DNA of 64,000 nucleotides, taken from the NCBI RefSeq assembly GCF_014199295.1, contig NZ_JACIJH010000008.1, positions 1 through 64,000 on the forward strand, written 5' to 3'. Position 1 is the stretch's first letter. Each line of letters opens with the position of its first letter. The notes beneath the pieces are model-generated. The model worked only from the letters and a program-made list of their open reading frames with translations, was not told the DNA's origin and did no database searches. Shown here one piece after another: positions 8,309-18,222 of this stretch. This DNA is from Sphingopyxis panaciterrulae (lineage in GTDB: Bacteria; Pseudomonadota; Alphaproteobacteria; Sphingomonadales; Sphingomonadaceae). Made by a program: the position numbers and the translations under genes.

Positions 8309-8400
8309 CTCGTCAGGCTTTCGGATCGGGGAGAAACATCGACCCTGCACCGCGAAGGTGGCGACAAGATGGCGAAGCGCCGCAGCCGTCGCGCGCGGGC

Positions 8401-8429
8401 TGGACAGGTGTCGGGCACCCGTGTTATAT
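8401..8429 (+). promoter_or_regulatory. Possible promoter of the first GIN-domain gene
   Basis: TGGACA at 8401-8406 and TTATAT at 8424-8429 are separated by 17 bases and resemble sigma-70 -35 and -10 hexamers, about 25 bases ahead of the start codon. GCAGGAG at 8441-8447 is a good Shine-Dalgarno. Assigned by eye only. Confidence 0.3.
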
Positions 8430-8455
8430 GGATAATACACGCAGGAGATTTGGCG

Positions 8456-9211
8456 ATGCGAAACTGGACGATGGCGATCTTGCCGCTGATGCTGGCGACG
8501 GCGAGCGGATGCAGCGGCGCCGACCGCGACCGCGATGGCGGAAACCGCAGCGGCGAGACGCGCCCCGCCGATTCGGGGCCGGCGGGCAGCAAGAGTTGGT
8601 CGCTCAGTGGCTTCACCGGCGTCGAGGCCGCGGGCCCCTATGACGTGACGATCCGCCAGGGCGACAGCTTTGCGATCAGCGCCACCGGGCCGCAGGCGGA
8701 ACTCGACCAGCTCGAGATCGAAACCGACGGCTCGACGCTGTCGATCGAGCGCAAGCGGACCGGCTGGAGCTTCCGCGATCATGACGATGTCGACATCGCG
8801 ATCACCATGCCCCGGCTCAGTACGGTCAAGCTGACCGGCTCGGGCTCGATCACCGCCGACAGCGCCGACGGCGACACGGTCGAGGCGGCCGTGACCGGCT
8901 CGGGCGAGCTCAAGATCGTGAAGCTCACCGCGAAGCGGGTGGAACTGACCATGGCGGGCTCGGGCGACCTGGACGTCGAGGGCGGCACCGCGGAATCGGG
9001 CGAGATCCACGTGACCGGCTCGGGCGATATCGACGCCGACCGGCTCGTCGCGCAGACGCTCGACGTCTCGGTCACCGGCTCGGGCAATGTCGAGGCGAAT
9101 GCGACCGGCAAGGCCGACGTCAGCCTGCTCGGCTCGGGCGACGTGACGATCGGCGGCGGCGCGACCTGTTCGACCAGCAAGACCGGATCGGGCAGCGTCA
9201 ACTGCAAATAA
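8456..9211 (+). CDS. Secreted GIN-domain (DUF2807) protein with GSG-ladder, probable lipoprotein
   Basis: A 251-residue protein with a signal peptide ending ATASGC, which reads as a lipobox with Cys19. After a low-complexity charged linker the mature part is a GIN/DUF2807 right-handed beta-solenoid: the phrase (T/A/L)GSG(S/E/D/N)(I/L/V) recurs seven times at near-regular spacing between residues 120 and 250, one per coil. No catalytic residues are evident. The start is the ATG at 8456 behind GCAGGAG; upstream in-frame codons overlap the GreA/B gene on the other strand. It is followed by a second GIN gene. GIN proteins are thought to be cell-surface or periplasmic adhesive or scaffold proteins, but their function is largely unknown. 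Confidence 0.88.
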   Translation: MRNWTMAILPLMLATASGCSGADRDRDGGNRSGETRPADSGPAGSKSWSLSGFTGVEAAGPYDVTIRQGDSFAISATGPQAELDQLEIETDGSTLSIERKRTGWSFRDHDDVDIAITMPRLSTVKLTGSGSITADSADGDTVEAAVTGSGELKIVKLTAKRVELTMAGSGDLDVEGGTAESGEIHVTGSGDIDADRLVAQTLDVSVTGSGNVEANATGKADVSLLGSGDVTIGGGATCSTSKTGSGSVNCK

Positions 9212-9254
9212 AGCCATGCTGGCGCAGGGTCCGGCGAGCGGGTAAGGCGCGTTC

Positions 9255-9971
9255 ATGACGCATCTTTCGCGATGGGCCGCGCTCGCGGCGGCCGCCCTCT
9301 TCTGTACCTGCACGGCGAACGCCGCCGAAAAGCGCTATGGCCTCACCAGCTTCGAGAGCATCGAGGTCGATGCCGACGTGACGGTCGAGGTGAGCGCGCG
9401 CGCGCCGGTGAGCGCGGTCGCCAGCGGATCGCAGGACGCGCTCGACCGCCTGCTGGTCGAGGCGCGCGACGGCAAGCTGGTCATCAAGATGCGGCGCTTC
9501 GCCGGCGACGGGGAAAAAGGCAAAGGCGCGGCGCCGGTCGTCGTGCGCGTCAACGCCGCGGGCCTCGCCTCGGCGATGCTAGCCGGGGCGGGCTCGCTCG
9601 CCATCGACCGGCTGCGCGGCGCCCGCGTCGCCATCGGCCTGCGCGGCCCCGGCCGCCTGACCGTTGCCCATGTCGAAGCCGACCGACTCGAGGTCGCGAT
9701 GATCGGCAACGGCACCATGACCCTCGGCGGCGAGGCGAAGCAGGCGAGCCTTCTGCTGTCCGGCGCCGGCGCGGTCGATGCTGGCAAGCTGGCGGTCGGC
9801 GACCTGAAGAGCGACAGCGAAGGCGCCGGCGACCATCTGTTCAACGCGACCAAAAGCGCGACGATTACCGCGCGGGGGGTCGGCAGGACCGTGGTGCTCG
9901 GCCGGCCGGTGTGCACGGTGCGCAACGTCGGCAGCGGCACGGTGGATTGCGGAGCTGGCGGCGGCCGGTAG
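9255..9971 (+). CDS. Secreted GIN-domain (DUF2807) protein
   Basis: A 238-residue paralogue of the preceding gene with a standard cleavable signal peptide (cleavage likely after TANA, about residue 23). The mature protein opens with the GIN hallmark GLTSFESIEVDADVTVEVS and continues as a beta-solenoid with coils such as LAGAGSLAID, GLRGPGRLTV, MIGNGTMTL and LSGAGAVDA. It ends CTVRNVGSGTVDCG; the two cysteines may form a disulfide, and the upstream paralogue has a similar Cys pair (ATCS...VNCK). Starting 43 bases after the first GIN gene, it is likely co-transcribed. Confidence 0.9.
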   Translation: MTHLSRWAALAAAALFCTCTANAAEKRYGLTSFESIEVDADVTVEVSARAPVSAVASGSQDALDRLLVEARDGKLVIKMRRFAGDGEKGKGAAPVVVRVNAAGLASAMLAGAGSLAIDRLRGARVAIGLRGPGRLTVAHVEADRLEVAMIGNGTMTLGGEAKQASLLLSGAGAVDAGKLAVGDLKSDSEGAGDHLFNATKSATITARGVGRTVVLGRPVCTVRNVGSGTVDCGAGGGR

Positions 9972-9997
9972 CGGCGATCTCACCCTCGCTGCGACAC

Positions 9998-10066
9998 GGC
10001 CGTTGGATGCCGAAACCAGTCGATGCCTTGAAAAAGCGGGATCCCGGATCAAGTCTGGGATGACGA
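9998..10066. repeat. R1 repeat, partial (single arm with loop)
   Basis: One arm, GCGGGATCCCGGATCAAGTC, with upstream loop sequence CCAGTCGATGCCTTGAAAAAG that matches, inverted, the loop of the R1 unit at 15722-15815. The opposite arm is missing, so this is a degraded copy. Confidence 0.6.
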
Positions 10067-10118
10067 AGGTCGGAAAGCGTCCGGTTGCGGACCTCGGAAT
10101 AGACGCTAATCTAGTTCC

Positions 10119-10421
10119 GTGTTGCCTTCATGGAACATTTCTCGGGCGAATTTGATCACCGCGATTGCTCTGATCGCGCTGGCGGCTGCGACGTGGCAAT
10201 TCGGTTTCCACTTAGTCGGTAAGTTTTGCTTGTTTATGATCCCGGTGAACATCTTATTTTCCGCATTTCGAGCGGGCAGATTTCCTTTTACCTTCGGAAA
10301 ATTCAGTCTGGTTCGGGTATCCGATCCTCACGGATTTTGGATTGCCGTGATCATTTGCAGTTTAGTCGCAGTCGGGAATCTATGGCAATTTGTAGAGATG
10401 TTGTCGCGAAATGCCGGATAG
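10119..10421 (+). CDS. Small two-helix membrane protein, unrecognised
   Basis: A 100-residue reading frame starting at GTG 10119 (a TTG follows immediately). Two hydrophobic segments, about residues 11-47 (possibly two short helices) and 75-92, flank a basic aromatic loop (FRAGRFPFTFGKFSLVR). I recognise no family. Base composition is visibly poorer in G+C than in the neighbours and codon choice is unusual for this genome (many TTT, ATT and AAA), which suggests recent acquisition. It sits alone between a degraded R1 and an R5 repeat. No strong Shine-Dalgarno is seen, so the start and even the coding status are uncertain. Confidence 0.5.
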   Translation: MLPSWNISRANLITAIALIALAAATWQFGFHLVGKFCLFMIPVNILFSAFRAGRFPFTFGKFSLVRVSDPHGFWIAVIICSLVAVGNLWQFVEMLSRNAG

Positions 10422-10547
10422 ACCGTCCCACTTCCAGAAGTCTGAAAAATCAAGCGGCAGCTTCCCACCCCGTTTCCGTCCTTCATGCCTATCTGGATCG
10501 AATGACTGGAAACGACCGTTATACGACGATCGGCGCATTATAAGGTT

Positions 10548-10626
10548 GTCATTCCCGCGAAGGCGGGAATCCAGAGCGTGCGCCGGCTGACCCCACACTG
10601 GATTCCCGCTTTCGCGGGAATGACGA
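10548..10626. repeat. R5 palindromic repeat
   Basis: Arms CATTCCCGCGAAGGCGGGAA and TTCCCGCTTTCGCGGGAATG each fold internally and also pair with each other. It lies in the 271-base gap between the convergent small membrane gene and the SDR gene. The rest of that gap shows nothing recognisable. Confidence 0.8.
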
Positions 10627-10692
10627 AGGTGGGGTATGGCTGCTCACTACCCCAAAGCCGACCTCGACCGTCACCTCCCGCGTCCCGGCCCT

Positions 10693-11496
10693 TCAGTGCC
10701 CCGCTGCGCCCAGCCGGTCGATCTTCTTCGACTGTTTCGCGATCAGCCCCGGAAAGAAGCGGGCGAGGCGCGACAGGCGCTTCGCCATCTTGCCGACCGG
10801 CACATGCACCCGCTCGCCGTGGACGGCGTCCCATGCCGCGCGCGCGACGTCGTCGACGGGGGAGATTTCAAAGCCGCCGGCCGCCAGGCGGCTGCGCGCC
10901 GGTTCGTTGCTGTCGGCGCTTACCTGGTCGAGCAGCGGCGTGTCGATGAAGCCCGGCATCAGCGACCGCACCTTGATGCCATGTTTGGAAAATTCGATCT
11001 CCAGCGCCTCGGTCAGCCCGCGCACCGCGAATTTGGTCGCCGAATAGACCGCGAGTCCCGCGACGCCATAGAAACCCGACGCCGACCCGGTGTTGAGGAT
11101 CGTCGACCCCGGCGTCGCGCGGAGCAGCGGCATCGCGCTGTAGATGCCGTTGACGACGCCGCCGAAATTGATCGCGATCAGCCGGTCGGCCTCTTGCGGT
11201 TCCATGTCGAGGAACTGGCCGCCCGACCCGATGCCGGCGTTGTTGAACAGCACGTCGAGCCGGCCGCTGCTCGCCGCTGCGAAATCGGTGAGCGCCTGCG
11301 CCCACTGGTCGCGGTCGCGCACGTCCATGACGTGGCGCGACGACGCCCCCTCGGGCAGCAGCGCGGCGGTTTCGTCGATCCCCTGCGCGTTGACGTCGGC
11401 GAGTCCGACGAACCAGCCATGACCCGCGAAATGCCGCGCCGTCGCGCGCCCGATGCCCGATCCGCCGCCGGTGATGAAGATCGCCTTTCGTGTCAC
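10693..11496 (-). CDS. Short-chain dehydrogenase/reductase (SDR) family oxidoreductase
   Basis: A 267-residue classical SDR. The cofactor motif is TGGGSGIGRATARHFAGHG at about residues 9-27, followed by NNAGIGSGG near residue 90 and the catalytic YSATKFAVRGLTEAL block with Ser, Tyr and Lys (Tyr near residue 155). LADVNAQG after the second strand, with Asp at the specificity position, favours NAD(H) over NADP(H). The substrate cannot be assigned. The C-terminal 40 residues are basic (KMAKRLSRLARFFPGLIAKQSKKIDR), possibly amphipathic and membrane-associating. It is monocistronic, with a repeat-filled upstream region. Confidence 0.92.
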   Translation of the reverse strand: MTRKAIFITGGGSGIGRATARHFAGHGWFVGLADVNAQGIDETAALLPEGASSRHVMDVRDRDQWAQALTDFAAASSGRLDVLFNNAGIGSGGQFLDMEPQEADRLIAINFGGVVNGIYSAMPLLRATPGSTILNTGSASGFYGVAGLAVYSATKFAVRGLTEALEIEFSKHGIKVRSLMPGFIDTPLLDQVSADSNEPARSRLAAGGFEISPVDDVARAAWDAVHGERVHVPVGKMAKRLSRLARFFPGLIAKQSKKIDRLGAAGH

Positions 11497-11626
11497 CCCG
11501 CACCCTCCTTACATCAATGTCAGCGGGACAAGATGCGAAGCCGGGGCAAAGGTCAAGGGACAATGGCGCGCGTAGTTTGAAAAGCTGCGGCGTGGTTCTG
11601 CCCGCTTCGTCACCTTGAACGTGTTT

Positions 11627-11770
11627 GGCGCTTATCCCTTTCGCATCCGTAATCCCGTCATTGCGAGCGGAGCGAAGCAATCCAGAGCGGTTTGCGCGCA
11701 CTCTGGATTGCTTCGCTCCGCTCGCAATGACGAAGTAAGGAGGCTTACGGATGCCAAGGGTATAATTGCC
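11627..11770. mobile_element. MITE-like element, 144 bp, copy 1 (carries R2)
   Basis: The unit begins GGCGCTTATCCC and ends GGGTATAATTGCC, with the extended terminal arms imperfectly complementary. Its core is the R2 palindrome at 11657-11732. It interrupts an R1 palindrome. Flanking nonamers AACGTGTTT (11618-11626) and AACTTGATC (11771-11779) match at six of nine bases and look like a decayed target duplication. A second copy of exactly the same length lies at 33772-33915 in the opposite orientation. No coding capacity, so it would need a transposase supplied in trans. Confidence 0.75.
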
Positions 11771-11837
11771 AACTTGATCCGGGGTCCCGCTCAGCGGCGT
11801 CCGAAAAGCGGGACCCCGGATCAAGTCCGGGGTGACG
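11771..11837. repeat. R1 palindromic repeat, interrupted by the MITE-like element
   Basis: ACTTGATCCGGGGTCCCGCT and AAGCGGGACCCCGGATCAAG form the arms. The matching outer CGTCACC of the left arm lies before the 144-bp element, at 11608-11614. Confidence 0.8.
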
Positions 11838-11900
11838 GGGAGGAGGAGAGTCTCCGCCGGGGGGTTGGCAAGCCGCGCCGCCGCTGGCAAGCAGCGCGGC

Positions 11901-12413
11901 ATGACTCGCCTGCGCCTGCTGCTCGCCGCGCTCTTTGCGCTCGCCCTCGGCATCGCCGGTCCGGTTCAGGCCAAGGTCGTCGTCAGCTTTTACAGTCATG
12001 ATTTCGGCGAGCGTTTCCCGCACGCCTTCGTCACGCTGAAAGGGCGGGTCGATGCGACGGGCCAGGCGGTCGACTATAATTACGGCTTCACGGCGCGGGC
12101 GGTCAGCCCGGCAATCCTGTTCGGCGCGGTCAAGGGCTATGTCCAGACCAAGGAGGCCAAATATATCGCGAGCAGCGACAAGCAGTTCAGCGTCACCGTC
12201 GACGATGCGACCTATGGCCGGCTGCTCGACCGGGTGCGCGCATGGCAGGACGCGCAGCAGCCGAGCTATGACCTCGGCACCCGCAATTGCGTTCATTTCG
12301 TGATGGAGCTGGCCGAGATCGTCGGGCTCAAGGTCAATCATCAAAGCGCTTTCTTCAAGAAGCCGAAGAGCTTTCTGCTGGAAGTGAAGGAGCTGAACCC
12401 GCAATTGCAATAG
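11901..12413 (+). CDS. Secreted protein with a possible circularly permuted NlpC/P60 (papain-like) fold
   Basis: A 170-residue protein with a clear signal peptide (MTRLRLLLAALFALALGIAG, cleavage likely after VQA). In the mature part a His in the strand FPHAFVTLKG (about residue 40) precedes a Cys in RNCVHFVMELAEIVG (about residue 132). His before Cys is the order seen in circularly permuted papain-like enzymes such as the YiiX/LRAT group, while ordinary NlpC/P60 proteins have Cys first. This is a structural inference, not a database match. The start at 11901 was chosen because it opens directly on the signal peptide; the upstream in-frame codons lie near an R1 repeat. Confidence 0.7.
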   Translation: MTRLRLLLAALFALALGIAGPVQAKVVVSFYSHDFGERFPHAFVTLKGRVDATGQAVDYNYGFTARAVSPAILFGAVKGYVQTKEAKYIASSDKQFSVTVDDATYGRLLDRVRAWQDAQQPSYDLGTRNCVHFVMELAEIVGLKVNHQSAFFKKPKSFLLEVKELNPQLQ

Positions 12414-12520
12414 CGTGCGCTTTGTTCCGCACAGCGTCCTCTGGACGCCGGGCTCCTTTCACCCTATGTTCAGCCGCCAGCGTGCATCCTGTGCGCGCTG
12501 AACCGTAAGAGGGGCATCAC

Positions 12521-12787
12521 TTGCGTTTGATCCTGACCTTGCTCGCGCTGCTGACCGGCCTTGCCGGCGCCGATCGCGCGCAGGCGGCACCGGCGACGCC
12601 GGTGGCGATGGGCGCGCTCATCCTTCTCGCGGAGACGGCGAACCAATCCGACAATGCGGACAAGGCGCGCCGTCCTGTCGACCCGACGCCGACGCGCCGC
12701 GCGTCGTGCACCTGCCGCAAGCTGGCGCGTCCGGCTCCCCCCTATCTGCCGGGTATTCTCGGCCGGTTCGAGCGCGCACTCGAATAG
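12521..12787 (+). CDS. Small exported protein of unknown function
   Basis: An 88-residue frame with a signal peptide ([20 protein letters not shown], cleavage likely after AQA) and a short mature part containing a C-T-C pair and a proline-rich tail ([12 protein letters not shown]). The start is TTG at 12521, preceded by AAGAGGGG at 12507-12514 at good spacing. I recognise no family. It lies directly ahead of secA in the same orientation with a 106-base gap. Small exported proteins upstream of secA can act as secretion monitors (SecM in Escherichia coli), but no arrest motif is evident here and the idea is speculative. Confidence 0.6.
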   Translation: MRLILTLLALLTGLAGADRAQAAPATPVAMGALILLAETANQSDNADKARRPVDPTPTRRASCTCRKLARPAPPYLPGILGRFERALE

Positions 12788-12893
12788 CTTCGCGGCGGGC
12801 GATCCTCGCCTGACCTCCGTTTCACGGCCGCCCCGTGCGGCTCCGGCGGCGTTCGCGCGGCCGCTCCAGCATAGATATCCAAGGAAAATCGCC

Positions 12894-15629
<2,736 letters not shown>

Positions 15630-15697
15630 TTTAGCCGCCCCTCCCGAAGGCGATCATATCGGTTGCGAACGCAAGGGGTAGATGGCGGCTTTGGTAT

Positions 15698-15724
15698 GGG
15701 GGGCAGACACTGCCCCTCTTTCGT
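15698..15724 (+). terminator. Rho-independent terminator-like hairpin after secA
   Basis: GGGGCAG at 15700-15706 and CTGCCCC at 15710-15716 form a perfect 7-bp GC-rich stem with a 3-base loop, followed by TCTTTC. It lies about 70 bases after the secA stop. Confidence 0.6.
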
Positions 15725-15815
15725 CATCCCGGACTTGATCCGGGATCCCGCTTTTTGAGGCATCGACTGGCTTCGGAAGGTCAAGCGGGACCCCGGATCA
15801 AGTCCGGGGTGACGA
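15722..15815. repeat. R1 palindromic repeat
   Basis: Arms CGTCATCCCGGACTTGATCC and GGATCAAGTCCGGGGTGACG with a loop containing GAGGCATCGACTGGCTTCGG, the loop type shared with the degraded copy at 9998-10066. Confidence 0.85.
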
Positions 15816-15949
15816 TGAAAGACAGGCGCGTGCTCCGGTGGATAGCCATTTGGTGATCCTCTGCGGGGTCCAGAGCGCGACCAGGCAGCATCGGCTTTCC
15901 AACGCCCTGAACCCCGGCTTTCGCCGGGGATCACGCCCTTCGTTTTTCC

Positions 15950-16369
15950 TCAGCGCTCCTGCAAGACCAGCACGCGCACCCGGTCCGCCGCTGCCTTCGA
16001 CAGCGCCAGTTCATAGGTTCCCGGCGTCAGGTCGAACCAGACGATCTTGCGGATTCCCGAACAGGCCGGGCCATGCCCATGCTCGACCGAGGTCAGCGGT
16101 TCGCCGTTCGCGGTCAGGTCGATCCACACGCGCCCGTCGGCGGCCACGCCATAGCGGCCCGCCGCGTCGACGGTCAGCGTCCGCGCCGCCGCGCCGTCCG
16201 TCATCGTCAGCGTGACCGGCTGCCCCGGTGCGACCGCGGCGTTCGCGTCGCCGTCCGTCGCGGTCCAGGCGGCGAGCGGGGTCGCGGAGAGGTCCGTGGG
16301 CGCGGAGCAGACCGCCGGCTCGGCGCTCACGGCGAGCAGCGCGGCAAGGAGAGTAGCAGACAAGGACAT
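15950..16369 (-). CDS. Secreted protein of unknown function
   Basis: A 139-residue protein with a signal peptide (MSLSATLLAALLAVSAEP, cleavage likely after VCS or nearby). The mature part is probably all-beta: QPVTLTMTDGAAARTLTVDAAGRYGVAADGRVWIDLTANG, then an EHGHGPACSGIRKIVWFDLTPGTYELALSKA segment in which two His and a Cys cluster (near residues 104-110). This Gly-Thr-Tyr 'TPGTYEL' end resembles carbohydrate-binding or FixG/IPT-like sandwich ends, and the HGHGPACSGIRK loop may bind a metal. I do not recognise the family. GGAG lies about 11 bases upstream of the ATG at 16369; further upstream is an R2 repeat. Confidence 0.75.
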   Translation of the reverse strand: MSLSATLLAALLAVSAEPAVCSAPTDLSATPLAAWTATDGDANAAVAPGQPVTLTMTDGAAARTLTVDAAGRYGVAADGRVWIDLTANGEPLTSVEHGHGPACSGIRKIVWFDLTPGTYELALSKAAADRVRVLVLQER

Positions 16370-16462
16370 GGGAAAGCTCCGGCAGCGGCGATTTCGTCCC
16401 TCTATAAGGCAGACCCCAGACACACCGCCATCCCCAAACCCTCGCGAAGGGTTCATCTGAAT

Positions 16463-16538
16463 CGTCATTGCGAGCGGAGCGAAGCAATCCAGGGTAGTAT
16501 AAACCGCTCTGGATTGCTTCGCTCCGCTCGCAATGACG
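16463..16538. repeat. R2 palindromic repeat
   Basis: CGTCATTGCGAGCGGAGCGA and TCGCTCCGCTCGCAATGACG are perfect inverse arms; inner CAATCCAG/CTGGATTG continue the stem. The ATG at 16533 used for the ATP-grasp gene lies inside its right arm. Confidence 0.9.
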
Positions 16539-18101
16539 TCCGATAGCTGGCCCAATCTCGTGCCCCCAACACCCGCCATCCCCGACTTTCCCCCCTTTTC
16601 CCGCATCTTGCCTTCCCGTGCCGTAGTGCTAGCATCGACTCCGGCCGCACCGCCGGCCAGCAATGCAGCGAAAGGGGCCGGCTTCATTCGCTTCTTCGAC
16701 GAGATGCAGGGCCAAGGGGGCGAGGTTCGGGCGCCCTATCGCGAGTTCTGCGACTGGTTCGACGGCGAGGACCCCGCGCGTATCCACCGCAAGGCGCAGC
16801 AAGCCGAGGCTTTTTTCCGCACCATCGGCATCACCTTCAACGTCTATGGCGCCGACGGCGGCGACGAGCGGCTGATCCCCTTCGACGTCGTGCCGCGGAT
16901 CATCGCGGCGGGCGAGTGGCGCCGCCTCGCGCGCGGGATCGAGCAGCGGGTGCGCGCGCTCAACGCCTTCCTCCACGACATCTATCACCGCCAGGAGATA
17001 TTGCGCGCCGGCCGCGTGCCGACCGATCTCGTCGCGCGCAACGACGCCTTCCTGCCGATGATGATGGGCATGGATCCGCCCGGCGGCGTCTATACCCACA
17101 TCAGCGGCATCGACATCGTGCGCACCGGCGCCGACGAATTCTACGTGCTGGAGGACAATGCCCGCACCCCTTCGGGGGTCTCCTACATGCTCGAGAATCG
17201 CGAGACGATGCTCCAGATGTTCCCCGAACTCTTCGCCCGCGTCGCGGTGCGCGAGGTCGGCGACTATCCGATCAACCTCTTGAAATCGCTGTCGGCCTGC
17301 GCGCCGCCCGCCTGCAAGGGCACCCCGACCGTCGCGGTGCTGACGCCCGGCATCCACAACAGCGCCTATTTCGAGCACAGCTTCCTCGCCGACCAGATGG
17401 GCGCCGAACTGGTCGAGGGGCACGACCTGCGCGTCGTCGCGGGACGCATCGCGATGCGGACGACGCAGGGCTATCGGCCGATCGACGTCCTCTATCGCCG
17501 CGTCGACGACGATTATCTCGATCCCCTGAACTTCCGCCCCGACTCGCTGCTCGGCGTGCCGGGCATCTGGGACGTCTATCGCGCCGGCGGCATCACCATC
17601 GCCAACGCGCCGGGGACCGGGATCGCCGACGACAAGGCGCTCTACAGCTACATGCCCGACATCATCGAATTCTATACCGGCGAAAAGGCGCTGCTGCCCA
17701 ATGTGCCGACGTGGCGCTGTTCGGACCCCGACCATCTGCGCGAGGTGCTCGACCGCCTGCCCGAGCTGGTGGTCAAGGAGGTCCACGGCTCGGGCGGCTA
17801 TGGCATGCTGGTCGGCCCCGCCGCGAGCAAGAAGGAGATCGCCGCCTTTCGTGCCAAGCTGGAGGCCAATCCCGGCAATTATATCGCGCAGCCGACGCTG
17901 TCGCTCTCGACCGTGCCGATCTTCACCAAGGCCGGCCTCGCCCCGCGCCACGTCGATTTGCGTCCCTTCGTCCTGATGTCGCCGCAGGGCCTGACGATCA
18001 CCCCCGGCGGCCTGACCCGCGTCGCGATGACCCGGGGCTCGCTGGTGGTGAACAGCAGCCAGGGCGGCGGGACCAAGGATACCTGGGTGCTGGAGGATTG
18101 A
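16533..18101 (+). CDS. Circularly permuted type 2 ATP-grasp protein (Anbu operon)
   Basis: About 520 residues of the DUF404/DUF407 family, circularly permuted ATP-grasp enzymes predicted to ligate amines or amino acids to carboxylates. Recognisable blocks include FNVYGADGGDERLIPFDVVPRII, FLHDIYHRQEILRAGRVP, GIDIVRTGADEFYVLEDNARTPSG, LTPGIHNSAYFEHSFLADQMG, LVVKEVHGSGGYGMLVGP (nucleotide-binding) and the C-terminal HVDLRPFVL. The reported ATG lies in an R2 repeat without a Shine-Dalgarno; TTG at 16608 or GTG at 16626 are in-frame alternatives and the real start is probably downstream of the repeat. It heads the conserved set ATP-grasp, alpha-E, transglutaminase, Anbu. Confidence 0.9.
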   Translation: MTSDSWPNLVPPTPAIPDFPPFSRILPSRAVVLASTPAAPPASNAAKGAGFIRFFDEMQGQGGEVRAPYREFCDWFDGEDPARIHRKAQQAEAFFRTIGITFNVYGADGGDERLIPFDVVPRIIAAGEWRRLARGIEQRVRALNAFLHDIYHRQEILRAGRVPTDLVARNDAFLPMMMGMDPPGGVYTHISGIDIVRTGADEFYVLEDNARTPSGVSYMLENRETMLQMFPELFARVAVREVGDYPINLLKSLSACAPPACKGTPTVAVLTPGIHNSAYFEHSFLADQMGAELVEGHDLRVVAGRIAMRTTQGYRPIDVLYRRVDDDYLDPLNFRPDSLLGVPGIWDVYRAGGITIANAPGTGIADDKALYSYMPDIIEFYTGEKALLPNVPTWRCSDPDHLREVLDRLPELVVKEVHGSGGYGMLVGPAASKKEIAAFRAKLEANPGNYIAQPTLSLSTVPIFTKAGLAPRHVDLRPFVLMSPQGLTITPGGLTRVAMTRGSLVVNSSQGGGTKDTWVLED

Positions 18102-18125
18102 TGGGGGTGGGTATCACGTTTCTTT

Positions 18126-18200
18126 GTCATTGCAAGCGCAGCGAAGCAATCCAGAGTAGCGTAAACCGCTCTGGATTGCTTCGCTGCGCTCGCAATGACG
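18126..18200. repeat. R2 palindromic repeat inside the Anbu operon
   Basis: TGTCATTGCAAGCGCAGCGA and TCGCTGCGCTCGCAATGACG pair across a loop GTAGCGTAAACCGC. It separates the ATP-grasp and alpha-E genes, which belong to one conserved operon, so it probably lies in the transcript. Confidence 0.88.
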
Positions 18201-18222
18201 AAGGATATTTCTGCGAGCGGTC

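Larger units (their letters stand above)
11497..11900. other. 404-base gene-free stretch filled with nested repeats
   Basis: Between the divergent SDR and papain-like genes. From left to right: a remnant matching one flank of the 156-158-bp composite repeat (about 11568-11607), the broken left arm of an R1 unit (11608-11626), a complete 144-bp MITE-like unit containing R2 (11627-11770), and the rest of the R1 unit (11771-11837). No coding potential is evident. Promoters for both flanking genes must lie at its edges. Confidence 0.8.
15630..15949. other. 320-base gene-free stretch between convergent genes
   Basis: Holds a secA terminator-like hairpin (15698-15724), an R1 unit (15722-15815) and, near 15909-15933, a short R5-like hairpin (CCCCGGCTTTCGCCGGGG). 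Nothing coding is evident. Confidence 0.75.

Noticed and set aside
11497..11900. Reading frames through the repeat cluster
   Set aside because: Short frames in this stretch translate the palindromes, such as the phrase VIASGAKQS seen wherever R2 is read; not genes.
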